Assembly: GCF_900095265.1 (NCBI RefSeq)
Contig: NZ_LT607653.1
Span: 501,739-565,738 of the forward strand
Direction of reading: 5' to 3'
DNA: 64,000 nucleotides
Source: Janthinobacterium sp. UMAB-56
GTDB taxonomy: Bacteria; Pseudomonadota; Gammaproteobacteria; Burkholderiales; Burkholderiaceae_D
Below, piece by piece: positions 1-9,200 of this stretch; position 1 is the first letter of the stretch; the number at the start of each line of letters is the position of its first letter. The position numbers were made by a program, and so were the translations under genes. The notes under the pieces were generated by a model that saw only the letters and a list, made by a program, of their open reading frames with translations, was not told where the DNA came from and searched no databases.

Positions 1-11
1 AGGTGTGTACC

Positions 12-1301
12 TTACGCCAGTTTGGCAAATACCTTGCGCGCCGCCGCGATGGTGGCGTCGATGACGGCATCATCGTGCTGCGCCGAGACGAAACCTGCCT
101 CGAAGGCGGCGGGCGCAAAGTACACGCCTTCGTCCAGCATGGCGTGGAAGAAGGCGTTGAACTTGCTGCGGTCGCCCGCCATCATTTCTGCGTAGCTGGT
201 CGGTGGGGTGGCGCTGAAATAAATGCCGAACATGCCGCCGATGTAGTCGGCGCAGAAAACCACGCCCGCCTCTTGCGCGGCGGCCGTCAAGCCTTCGGCC
301 AGGCGCTTGGCCGTGGCGCCCAGCTGCTCGTAGAAGCCCGGCTGCTGGATCAGTTTCAAGGTGGCCATGCCGGCCGCCACGGCGACCGGGTTGCCCGACA
401 GGGTGCCGGCCTGGTAGACGGCGCCCAGTGGCGCCATATGGTGCATCAGCGCCGCGCTGCCGCCGAAGGCCGCCACCGGCATGCCGCCGCCGATCACTTT
501 GCCCAGCGCGGTGAGATCGGGCTGGATGCCGTACAGCGCTTGCGCGCCGCCCAGGGCCACGCGCAAGCCGCACATGACTTCATCGAAAATGAGCAGGGCG
601 CCGTGCTGCGTGCACAGTTCACGCATCGCCTGCAGGAATGCCGGCGTGGCTTTCACCAGGTTCATATTGCCGGCCACCGGTTCGACGATGACGCAGGCAA
701 TCTCCGCGCCGAAGCTGTCGAAGGCGTCCTTCAGTTGTTCCACGTTGTTATAGTCGAGCACCAGTGTGTGTTTCACGAAGTCTTCCGGCACGCCGGCCGA
801 GGTCGGGTTACCGAAGGTGAGCAGGCCGCTGCCCGCCTTGACCAGCAGCGAATCGGCGTGGCCGTGGTAACAGCCTTCGAACTTGACGATCTTGTCGCGT
901 CCCGTGGCACCACGCGCCAGTCGCAGCGCGCTCATGGTCGCTTCCGTGCCCGACGAGACCAGGCGCACCTGCTCGATCGACGGCACCAGGCGCGTGATTT
1001 CCTCAGCCATCAGCACTTCGCCTTCGGTCGGCGCGCCGAACGAGAGGCCCAGCGCGGCCGCATCCTGCACCGCCTTGACTACCTCGGGGTGGGCGTGGCC
1101 GACGATGGCCGGGCCCCAGGAACCGATGTAGTCGATATAGCGCTTGCCGTCCGCGTCCCAGAAGTACGGGCCTTCGGCGCGCGTGATGAAGCGCGGCGTG
1201 CCACCCACGGAGCGGAAGGCGCGCACAGGCGAATTGACGCCGCCTGGCGTGGTTTTTTGTGCGCGGGCAAACAGGATGTCGTTCTGTGAAGTCGTCGTCA
1301 T
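12..1301 (-). CDS. hemL: glutamate-1-semialdehyde 2,1-aminomutase
   Basis: PLP-dependent aminomutase that converts glutamate-1-semialdehyde to 5-aminolevulinate, the precursor of haem and other tetrapyrroles in the C5 pathway; cytoplasmic. The 429-residue product matches the family length. It starts with the usual [23 protein letters not shown] block, and the PLP lysine lies in [10 protein letters not shown] (about K268). Phosphate-binding and dimer segments such as [14 protein letters not shown] are intact. A longer start at 1343 is possible, but the ATG at 1301 gives the N-terminus typical of HemL and follows an AAGG element. thiD lies directly upstream on the same strand, and both map to cofactor synthesis. 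Identification is secure. Confidence 0.97.
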   Translation of the reverse strand: MTTTSQNDILFARAQKTTPGGVNSPVRAFRSVGGTPRFITRAEGPYFWDADGKRYIDYIGSWGPAIVGHAHPEVVKAVQDAAALGLSFGAPTEGEVLMAEEITRLVPSIEQVRLVSSGTEATMSALRLARGATGRDKIVKFEGCYHGHADSLLVKAGSGLLTFGNPTSAGVPEDFVKHTLVLDYNNVEQLKDAFDSFGAEIACVIVEPVAGNMNLVKATPAFLQAMRELCTQHGALLIFDEVMCGLRVALGGAQALYGIQPDLTALGKVIGGGMPVAAFGGSAALMHHMAPLGAVYQAGTLSGNPVAVAAGMATLKLIQQPGFYEQLGATAKRLAEGLTAAAQEAGVVFCADYIGGMFGIYFSATPPTSYAEMMAGDRSKFNAFFHAMLDEGVYFAPAAFEAGFVSAQHDDAVIDATIAAARKVFAKLA

Positions 1302-1351
1302 GATAATCGTGCCTTGAAAGTGGATCGTTGTCTGTGTCGTCAAGTCTGTGC

Positions 1352-2209
1352 TTATTGGGCGCCGCGCTGGCGCTGCTGCAGGAACAGCCGGTTCGGCACC
1401 AGCTTGCCCATGCCGTGGCGCTGCGCGTGGGTCAGCGCGCCGGCGGTAAATTCCTGCGCCGCCACGACCACTTGCGGCACATCGTCCTCGTTTTCAGCCT
1501 GGGCCAGCAGGGCGGTGGCCGCTGCCGACAGGGTGCTGCCGGCGCCGTTGAAGATGCCGGGCAAATGCTGCCATACATCGTGACGCACCACGCCGTCTTC
1601 GCCGAACAGGGTATTGGCGCGCAACTTGCCTTCGGCCGTGCCGGATTTGCTGGCGTCGGCCGGCATGCCGGTGACGAGCACGTATTCGCAGCCCAGCGCC
1701 ACCAGGTAATCGACATCGTTTTGCAGGGTGTCGTCGGGATCGGCGTCGCGCCAGGTTTCGGCCAGGCGCTCCAGCTCCACCGGCGAAAGCACCAGCAGGG
1801 TCGTTTGCGGGATCAGCAACTGGCGCACGGCCGTGAGGATATCGTCGTCGTCCATGCCCTGTTCCGGCAGCGCCGAAATGAAGGGATCGAGGATCAGCGG
1901 CACGTTCGGATAGTCGGAGACGATTTCGGCGATGGCGGTGACGTTTTCCACGCTGCCCAGCGCGCCGATCTTGATGGCGGCGACGGACATGTCTTCGAGC
2001 AGCACGCGCGCCTGGTCGGAAACCCAGTCCGGGTCGACCGCCTGCACGTCTTCCACGCGCGCCGTATCGCTGATCAACAGGCCGGTGGTGACGGACAGGC
2101 CATGGCAGCCGAAGGCTGAAAACGTGGCCAGGTCGGCCTGGATACCGATCGCGCCGACCGGATCGGACACGCCGAAGCTTAATATGAGGGGAGAAGTTTG
2201 GTTTTGCAC
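1352..2209 (-). CDS. thiD: ThiD-family hydroxymethylpyrimidine (phosphate) kinase, divergent active site
   Basis: Ribokinase-fold kinase of the ThiD family, which phosphorylates HMP and HMP-P in thiamine synthesis. The protein has 285 residues. The N-terminal substrate loop reads [13 protein letters not shown] where most ThiD proteins have SDxSGGAGIQAD. The anion-hole motif near the C-terminus reads [10 protein letters not shown], with serine where many ThiD proteins have the GTGC cysteine. The fold elements (LILDP, VLVTGMP) are present. It lies 50 bases upstream of hemL on the same strand and diverges from rubredoxin. Family membership is clear; whether it keeps full ThiD activity is less certain because of the altered loops. 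Confidence 0.85.
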   Translation of the reverse strand: MQNQTSPLILSFGVSDPVGAIGIQADLATFSAFGCHGLSVTTGLLISDTARVEDVQAVDPDWVSDQARVLLEDMSVAAIKIGALGSVENVTAIAEIVSDYPNVPLILDPFISALPEQGMDDDDILTAVRQLLIPQTTLLVLSPVELERLAETWRDADPDDTLQNDVDYLVALGCEYVLVTGMPADASKSGTAEGKLRANTLFGEDGVVRHDVWQHLPGIFNGAGSTLSAAATALLAQAENEDDVPQVVVAAQEFTAGALTHAQRHGMGKLVPNRLFLQQRQRGAQ

Positions 2210-2266
2210 GGCGGGTAGATTAAGATACCTAATTCAGCATTTTACTTGATTGAAGGGTGGCAGAAC

Positions 2267-2458
2267 GTGAGTAGCAACGAAACAACGCAGCAATTCCAAA
2301 CGTGGATGTGTCTTATTTGCGGCTGGGTTTATGATGAAGCGGCCGGTCTGCCCGACGAAGACATCGCTCCCGGCACGCGTTGGGCCGACGTTCCGATGAA
2401 CTGGACCTGTCCTGAATGCGGTGCGCGCAAGGATGATTTCGAGATGGTGGCGCTGTAA
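2267..2458 (+). CDS. rubredoxin
   Basis: Small iron protein for one-electron transfer in the cytoplasm. The 63-residue product has both CxxC knuckles that bind the Fe(SCys)4 centre: MCLICGW near the N-terminus and WTCPECGA near the C-terminus, with the typical PDEDIAPGTRW between them. I place the start at GTG 2267 because the strong ribosome site GAAGGGTGG (2252-2260) lies six bases upstream; an in-frame TTG at 2246 would leave that site inside the gene. It diverges from thiD, as in many Burkholderiales. The redox partner cannot be told from this window. Confidence 0.95.
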   Translation: MSSNETTQQFQTWMCLICGWVYDEAAGLPDEDIAPGTRWADVPMNWTCPECGARKDDFEMVAL

Positions 2459-2544
2459 TTTAAACGAGATCCATGGGATGTCGCCGCCGCACGCGGTGAT
2501 CGCGGCAGCCTGTGCTATGGTATGAAAGATTGTCGAATAATCAC

Positions 2545-2967
2545 ATGACGCCTCCCTTTTTGCCTGCGGCAGCGTCCGGCGCCTTGTGTGCCAGCGCCAC
2601 GATACTCGTCATCGACGACAGCGCGACGATACGCAGCGCGGCCGCGAAGATACTGGGCGAGGCAGGCTATCGCGTGGTGTTGGCGGAAAATGGCTTCGAG
2701 GCCCTGGCCAAGATCGCCGACTGCCAGCCTGCGCTGATCGTGTGCGACATCGTGATGCCGCGCCTGGACGGCTACCGCACGTGTGCGCTGATCAAGGCCA
2801 GCGCGGCGTATCACGCCACGCCGGTGCTGATGCTGTCGTCGAAGGAGGGTCTGTTCGACCGCGCGCGCGGCGCCATGGCAGGCGCCAGCGCCTGCCTGGC
2901 CAAGCCGCTGGCGCGCGCGGCGCTGCTGGAGGCCGTGCGGTTGCACCTGGACGGGCATTTTGAGTAA
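2545..2967 (+). CDS. pilG: PilG-type response regulator of the pilus chemosensory system
   Basis: Single-domain CheY-like receiver of about 140 residues. With the start at ATG 2545 the acid pair is D24/D25 (VIDDSAT), the phospho-acceptor is D68 (IVCDIVMP), and the conserved lysine lies in LAKPLAR near the C-terminus. There is no output domain. It is the first gene of a pilG-pilH-pilI-pilJ-chpA series, which is the order of the Pil-Chp system that controls type IV pilus extension and twitching. An alternative start at 2512 would add 11 residues; neither start has a clear ribosome site. The assignment to PilG rather than another CheY rests on gene order. Confidence 0.9.
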   Translation: MTPPFLPAAASGALCASATILVIDDSATIRSAAAKILGEAGYRVVLAENGFEALAKIADCQPALIVCDIVMPRLDGYRTCALIKASAAYHATPVLMLSSKEGLFDRARGAMAGASACLAKPLARAALLEAVRLHLDGHFE

Positions 2968-3003
2968 GTGGTTTTATTGATAGACAACGCAGCAAGGAAG
3001 CAG

Positions 3004-3369
3004 ATGGCCATACACACAATTCTGATCGTCGATGACTCGCCGACAGAACGCTATTACCTGAGCGAGATCCTGGTGCGTGCCGGTTATGCCGTCCTCACGG
3101 CGCAGGACGGCGCCGACGCGCTGGCGCAACTCAAGCAGGCCAGGCCCGACCTGATCCTGATGGACGTGGTGATGCCCGGTGCGAATGGCTTCCAGATCAC
3201 GCGCGCCATCGCGCGCGATCCCGAACTGCAGGACGTGCCGGTGATTATCTGCTCCAGCAAGAGCCAGGAAACGGACCGCATATGGGGCTTGCGCCAGGGC
3301 GCGCGCGATTACCTGGTCAAACCGGTGGTGGAGGCCGAGCTGCTGGCCAAGATCGCTGCGATTTCCTGA
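3004..3369 (+). CDS. pilH: PilH-type response regulator
   Basis: CheY-like receiver of 121 residues, the usual PilH length. Acid pair D10/D11 (IVDDSPTE), phospho-acceptor D54 (ILMDVVMP), and lysine K106 in DYLVKP. The start at ATG 3004 is supported by AAGGAAG a few bases upstream; an in-frame upstream start at 2968 lacks such a site. It follows pilG by 36 bases and precedes pilI by two. In the Pil-Chp pathway PilH acts with PilG downstream of the ChpA kinase to balance pilus extension and retraction. Confidence 0.93.
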   Translation: MAIHTILIVDDSPTERYYLSEILVRAGYAVLTAQDGADALAQLKQARPDLILMDVVMPGANGFQITRAIARDPELQDVPVIICSSKSQETDRIWGLRQGARDYLVKPVVEAELLAKIAAIS

Positions 3370-3371
3370 GA

Positions 3372-3995
3372 ATGCAAACGATGCCAGGTCACGGCGTGTT
3401 CACCGCGGCTTTCCCGTCCGCCGCCATGCCATCCTTCGATACGGGCCCGCGGCAGGGGCGCTTGCGCCAGTATCAGCTGCAATTGATCGAGCGGATACAG
3501 GCCGCGCGCAGCGGCGCGCTGGCTGCGCGCAAGGAACTGGGCGTGATGCTCGGTGGCAGGCCGTGCCTGCTCGACCTGACGCAGCTTGGTGAAATCGTCA
3601 TTGCCGCCGGCGTGCAGATCCAGGGCGTGCCGCTGGCGCAGGACTGGTATCTGGGTCTGGCGGCCGTGCGCGGACGCCTGACCGGGGTCGTCGACCTGGC
3701 CCGCTACATGGGCGAGCCGGCTTGCGTGCCTGGTCATCACTGCCGCATCATCACCTTTTCTCCCCGCCTGGGGCTCAATTGCGCCCTGCTGGTCGAACGC
3801 GTACTGGGCTTGCGCCAGTTGCGCTCGATGCAAGCCGTGCCCTTGCCGGATGCGCCACGCGCCTGGGCGGCGCAGGCGCTGCGTGACAGCGAAGGGCAGC
3901 AGTGGCTGCGCCTGGATCTGGCGCAGCTGGCGCAAGCGGAACGTTTCCTCGACGCCGGCTTTGGCGGCTTCACCGACCACAAGGATATTTGCTGA
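3372..3995 (+). CDS. pilI: CheW-like adaptor protein PilI
   Basis: CheW-domain protein of about 207 residues that should couple the receptor PilJ to the histidine kinase ChpA. The N-terminal 45 residues are a variable lead, followed by the CheW fold, with segments such as [23 protein letters not shown] and [12 protein letters not shown] that are typical of CheW surfaces. The start at ATG 3372 lies two bases after the pilH stop; a second ATG at 3381 is also plausible. Its stop overlaps the pilJ start (TGATG), which indicates translational coupling. Confidence 0.9.
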   Translation: MQTMPGHGVFTAAFPSAAMPSFDTGPRQGRLRQYQLQLIERIQAARSGALAARKELGVMLGGRPCLLDLTQLGEIVIAAGVQIQGVPLAQDWYLGLAAVRGRLTGVVDLARYMGEPACVPGHHCRIITFSPRLGLNCALLVERVLGLRQLRSMQAVPLPDAPRAWAAQALRDSEGQQWLRLDLAQLAQAERFLDAGFGGFTDHKDIC

Positions 3996-6232
3996 TGGGC
4001 GCCCATTCCCCCATTCTGGCAGCCGGCCTGCCCGAAGCGGCGCAGGCTGCGGACGCAGCGGCCTCGGTGGCCGACCTGCCGCTGCGCCTGCGCGACGCGC
4101 TGGGCCGGCGCAAGTCGCTGGCCAGCGCGCCGGCCGCAGACTGGAAGCTGCCGCTGATCGGCCATTTTCCACTGCAAAAGCAGCTCAGCATCCTGTCGAC
4201 GGTGATGGCCCTGAGTCTGGCCGCCAGCCTGCTGTTCGTGGGACTCAATACGCGCAGCGGCAATATCGCCTCAGCGCAAACGCAGCTGGCCAGCGATGCG
4301 CTGATGCATTCGCAGCGCATCGGCAAGGCTGCGCCGAACGCCGTGCAAGGCAATCCGGAAGCCTTCCGCCAGCTCGAGGAAAGCCGCAATGAACTGAACC
4401 AGGATTTCCGCCTGATGCTGCGCGGCGGGACGTATCACGGGCGCGATATCGGCGAGTCGCGCTCCGCCCTGCTGGCGGCGGTGGCCGACGCGCGCAAAAA
4501 ATGGGCCAGTAGCGACCGCGCGGCCAGCACCATCTTGCGCCTGAAACCGGAGCTGGGTGAATTCGACAAGACCTTGCGGCAATTGAATGCGCTGTCGCCG
4601 GCGTTGCTGGCGCAGACGGAGGAAATCGCGGCCCTGAAGGTGCAGCGCGGCGGCAATGCGCGCGACCTGGCCGTCATCGGTCGTTTGATGATGCTGAGCC
4701 AGCGCATGAGCCGCAGCGCCAGCGAATTCCTGTCATCCGGCAGCATCAGCTCGGAAACGGCGTTTTCGTTGGGACGCGATACGACGTATTTCCGCACCGC
4801 CGTCGAAGGACTGCTCAATGGCAGCGTGTCGCTGCAATTGGCGCCCACGCGCGACGCCGAACTGCGCGACCGGCTGGTGGCGCTGAAAGCCAGTTTCGAC
4901 ACTTACCAGAAGCTGGTCTCGTCGATACTCGACCGCCTGGATAAATTCAGTGCGGCGAAAAGCGCCGAACAGCTGATCTTCAACGAGAACGAAGACCTGC
5001 GCCAGCGTCTGACCCTGTTGCAGCAGATGTACCACGTGAACCAGGAAACCCTGGGCTTGGCGTTCTGGATGATGGTCGGTGGCGTGTTGCTGACCCTGAT
5101 CGCGGCGGCCGGCATCGGCCGTGTGCTGCTGCAGGATTCCGTCAACCGCACGCGTGATGCCGAGCGGCGGCGCCAGGAGGCAGAAATCCTGCGCCTGCTG
5201 TCGCAGGAAAAGGAAGCGCAGGCCAAGGCCAAGAATGAGCAGAACCAGGCGGCCATCCTGCGCCTGATGAACGAATTGCAGAAGGTCGCCGATGGCGACC
5301 TGACGGTACAGGCCACCGTGTCGGAAGACATTACGGGCGCCATCGCCGATTCCGTCAACTACACGGTCGAGGAATTGCGCGGCCTGGTGGGGAGGGTGAC
5401 GGCGACGGCCGAGCAGGTCAACCGCGCCTCGACGCAGGCGCAAAGCATTTCCAGCAAGCTGTTGATCGCGTCGCAGCAGCAGTCGCGCGAAATCCAGGGC
5501 GTCAGCGCCACCGTGGTCAAGATGGCCAATGCGATCACCGACGTGTCGAAGTCGGCCAGTGTCTCGGCTGACGTGGCGCGCCAGTCGGTGGCGGCAGCGC
5601 AGCAAGGGTCGACGGCGGTGGAAAACGCCATCAAGGGCATGCATGAAATCCGCGAGCAGATCCAGGATACGTCCAAGCGCATCAAGCGCCTGGGCGAATC
5701 GTCGCAGGAGATCGGCGAAATCACCGAGCTCATTTCCGACATCACCGAGCAGACCAACGTGCTGGCGCTGAACGCCGCCATCCAGGCTGCCTCGGCCGGC
5801 GAGGCGGGGCGCGGTTTCTCGGTCGTCGCCGAGGAAGTGCAGCGCCTGGCCGAACGCTCTGCCGCCGCCGCCAAGCAGATCGGCGCGCTGGTGCGCACCA
5901 TCCAGGCCGATACCCAGGATGCGACGCGGGCGATGGAAACCTCCACGCAGGGCGTGGTCGAGGGTGCACGCCTGTCCGATGCGGCCGGAGCGGCCTTGAA
6001 CGACATCAGCCAGGTGTCGAAACACCTGGCTGAACTGATCCAGGGCATCTCGTTCGCCACCGGCACGCAGGCCGGATCGGCCAGCGGCGTGGCCTTGAAT
6101 ATCCAGCACATCCTGAGCGTGACGGAGCAAACCCAGGATGGCACGCAGCAAACGGCGCAATCGATCCATAAACTGTCGATGCTGGCGCAGGAACTGAAAA
6201 ATTCGGTGTCGCGCTTCCGCGTCGCCGCCTGA
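3995..6232 (+). CDS. pilJ: methyl-accepting chemotaxis receptor PilJ
   Basis: Inner-membrane chemoreceptor of 745 residues. A cytoplasmic N-terminal stretch of about 60 residues is followed by a membrane segment ([17 protein letters not shown]), a helical PilJ-type ligand domain (about residues 85-345), a second membrane helix ([19 protein letters not shown], about 355-375), a HAMP-like coiled coil, and the MCP signalling domain. The signalling tip has the expected [32 protein letters not shown] region, written here only as its landmark. It starts in a TGATG overlap with pilI and is followed 40 bases later by chpA. It should sense surface contact through pilin and control the ChpA kinase. Confidence 0.96.
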   Translation: MGAHSPILAAGLPEAAQAADAAASVADLPLRLRDALGRRKSLASAPAADWKLPLIGHFPLQKQLSILSTVMALSLAASLLFVGLNTRSGNIASAQTQLASDALMHSQRIGKAAPNAVQGNPEAFRQLEESRNELNQDFRLMLRGGTYHGRDIGESRSALLAAVADARKKWASSDRAASTILRLKPELGEFDKTLRQLNALSPALLAQTEEIAALKVQRGGNARDLAVIGRLMMLSQRMSRSASEFLSSGSISSETAFSLGRDTTYFRTAVEGLLNGSVSLQLAPTRDAELRDRLVALKASFDTYQKLVSSILDRLDKFSAAKSAEQLIFNENEDLRQRLTLLQQMYHVNQETLGLAFWMMVGGVLLTLIAAAGIGRVLLQDSVNRTRDAERRRQEAEILRLLSQEKEAQAKAKNEQNQAAILRLMNELQKVADGDLTVQATVSEDITGAIADSVNYTVEELRGLVGRVTATAEQVNRASTQAQSISSKLLIASQQQSREIQGVSATVVKMANAITDVSKSASVSADVARQSVAAAQQGSTAVENAIKGMHEIREQIQDTSKRIKRLGESSQEIGEITELISDITEQTNVLALNAAIQAASAGEAGRGFSVVAEEVQRLAERSAAAAKQIGALVRTIQADTQDATRAMETSTQGVVEGARLSDAAGAALNDISQVSKHLAELIQGISFATGTQAGSASGVALNIQHILSVTEQTQDGTQQTAQSIHKLSMLAQELKNSVSRFRVAA

Positions 6233-6272
6233 ACGGCGCGCCAGTCCAGGCGATTTCCTTACCGAGGCATGC

Positions 6273-9200
6273 ATGAGCACACCTGATAATCCACAGCAGT
6301 CCAAGCCGTTCGACAGCGAACCTTTGTCGTGGGTGATGGTGGAAATCCGCGAAGCGCTGGGCCGCTCGAAAACCGCCCTGTTCGAGGCGGGTGGCCGCGA
6401 GCGCGAGGAACGCGCCACGGCCCTGCAGCATGCGCGCTCGCATCTGCACCAGGCGCATGGCGCACTGCTGATGGTGGACGTGGCCGGCGCCAGCCTGCTG
6501 ACGGACGGCGCGGAACAGGCACTGGCGCGCTTTCGCGACGGCAGCCTGGAATACACGCTGGACCATGCGCAAGTCGTCGCCGACCTGTATCAGGCACTGA
6601 GCGAATACCTGGAAGACCTGGTGGCCGGCACGCCGCCACAGCCGATGCGCTTGTTCCCCTACTACCGCGACCTGCAAACCATGTTGGGCGCCGAGCGCAT
6701 CCACCCGGCCGACCTGTTCTTTCCTCCAGCGTCGATGCTCGAAGGACAGACCATCGCGCTGGCGCAGGCACCGCCGGCGGCCGATTATCCGGCCTGGCGC
6801 GGACGCTTTGAAAAATCCCTGCTGCCCTTCCTGAAGGCGCAGGATGACGCGGCGTGGCGCCAGCATGCGGGCGACCTGCACGCCACCTTGACCCTGGTGG
6901 CCGACGCGCAGCAGGAGGCGCCGGCGCGCACCTTCTGGTTCGCCATGCAGGCGTTTGCGGGACTGGCGGCCAGTGGCGAGGGCATGGGTACGCGCAACGT
7001 CAAACAGTTGTTCGGCCTGATCAACCTGCAATTGCGCCGACTGGCGCAGGGCACGGCCAGCCTGCCTGAATCGATGTTGCGCGACGCCCTGTTCTTCATC
7101 GCCGCCGCCACCGCGCCGACACCGGAGGCATGCCAGCTGCGTGCCGCCTTTGCCTTGGAGGGGCAGGTGCCCGCTGACCTGGAAACGCGGCGCTATGGCC
7201 AGGTCGACCAGGATGCCTTGCAAGGCGCACGCATGGCCCTGGCGCAGGCGCGGGCCAGCTGGAGCCGCCTGGCGCAAGCCGACCTCGATCCTGCCCTGGG
7301 CACGGATTTTGACGCCTCGCTGCAAGAGGTGGCGGCACATGTGGACACCCTGAAGCAGCCGGCCCTGGCCAGCCTGCTGCGCGAATGTGCGGTCGTGGCG
7401 CGGCAAGCCGTGGCCAGCGGACGCAGTGCGGCGCTGGAGAATGAAATCGGCATGGCGTTGCTGTTTGCCGACACGGGCCTGGAGCAGCTGCGCCGCCTGC
7501 CCGACGATTTCGCCGGGAATGCGGAAACCATCGCCGCGCGCTTGCAGGCGCTGCTGGCCGGCGCAGCGCCGCCGCCCGTCACGGCGGGCGAGCTGTCGCG
7601 CCAGATCGAGCAGGGTCAGACCGTCGCCGCGCTGGCCGAGGACATGAAGACGGGCCTGCGCCAGGTGGAAAAGGTGCTCAATGCATATGACGCGGATGCC
7701 TCCCGCGAAGCTTCCCTCGATGGCGTCGCGCCCGTGCTGGGGCAGTTGCAGCAGCAGCTGGCAGGTCTGGGACAGGAAGATGCGTGCGCCGCCGTGCAGC
7801 AGGTCGATGCGGCCGTGCGGCAGCTGGCCGGTGGTGACGCCAATGCGGATGCCAATGCGGACGCGCAGGCCGCGGCGCTCGACGAGATCGCGCAAAATGT
7901 CAGCGCGCTGGGCTTTTTTATCGATATGCTGGGCCGCAACGCGCAGGCGGCCAGCGGGCGTTTCCATTTCGATGCCGCCGCCGGCACCTTCCGCGCCCTG
8001 CCCTTTGAAAAAGTCGCCGCCGCCGGTGCGGTGCCCGTGCCCTTGCTGGACCAGGCTTTGGCGCCCGCAGCGCCTGCCGGTGGGGATGTCGCGCCGGCAG
8101 TGAGCGATGTCGATGCCGAGATGCTCGATATTTTCATCACCGAAGCGCGCGAAGTGCTGGCCTTTATCGACACCACGCTGGCCCTGCCGCGCGAACAAGC
8201 CGCCAGCGGCGACCACCTGGCGATGCTGCGCCGCTCGTTCCACACACTGAAAGGCAGCAGTCGCATGATCGGCCTGGCGCAGTTTGCCGAAGCGGCTGGC
8301 GCCATCGAGCGTGTCATGAATACCTGGCTGGCTGAGGCGCGCCCTGCCAGCGATGACTTGTTCACCCTGCTCAATTACGGCTGGTACCAGCTCAGCGAAT
8401 GGTTGGCCGAACTGGAAGGCGGTGCCGGGCGCGAGCGCGAAGCCGGCATGCTGCTGGCGGCAGCCGAGCGCGTGCGCGAAGGCGGTCCCTTCGAATTGCG
8501 CAAGCCGCGCCCGGCCGCGCCTGTGGCCAGCAACGGCAATGTGATCGGTTTTCCTTCCGCCACGGCGCCCACGCTCCACGAAGCGCCTGACGATAACCTC
8601 AAGCACGTGGGCGAACTGCGCATCAGCCTTCCCTTGTACAACATCTACCTGGCCGAGACGGATGAATTGCTGCGCGTGCTGACGCGCGACTTCGGCGAAT
8701 GGCGCCATGAACAGCGCGCCGTCAGCGCGGAGGCGCTGCAAGCCGTGCATACCCTGGCGGGAAGCTCGGGCACGGTCGGCTTCCATTCCCTGCGCGACCT
8801 GGCGCACGCGCTCGAGACGGTGATAGAGACGGTGGTGCCGCCGCTGGCCGGCTTGCGCGCCGCGCAGCACGACGTGCTGGAGCAGGCCACGCAGCGCATC
8901 GGGCAAATGCTGCAGGCGTTCGCGCTGGGCGACCTGGCGCCAACGCAGCCGGACATGATCGAAGCGCTCAATAGTCTGTGGCGCGCCCTGACGGCGCCGC
9001 CCGGCGAGAGCCAGGAAGACCGGCTCGACGCCCTGTTTGCGGCCGCTTACGCCAGCATCGTCGGCGCGCCGGCGCAGCCCGCCGCCCCGGCGGCTGATGC
9101 GTTGACCGATGCGTTGGTCGAGATTCCTGCGTCGCAGCTCGAGACCCTGTTCGAGGCGACGTATGCGAGCATCGTCGCTGACGCGCTGCAGCCGGCTGCA

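Noticed and set aside
4733..6556. Open frame of about 600 codons on the minus strand
   Set aside because: Antisense to pilJ with no domain and the same artefactual composition.
7840..7865. Short repeat of Asn-Ala-Asp codons in chpA
   Set aside because: A brief low-complexity linker between domains, not a meaningful repeat element.
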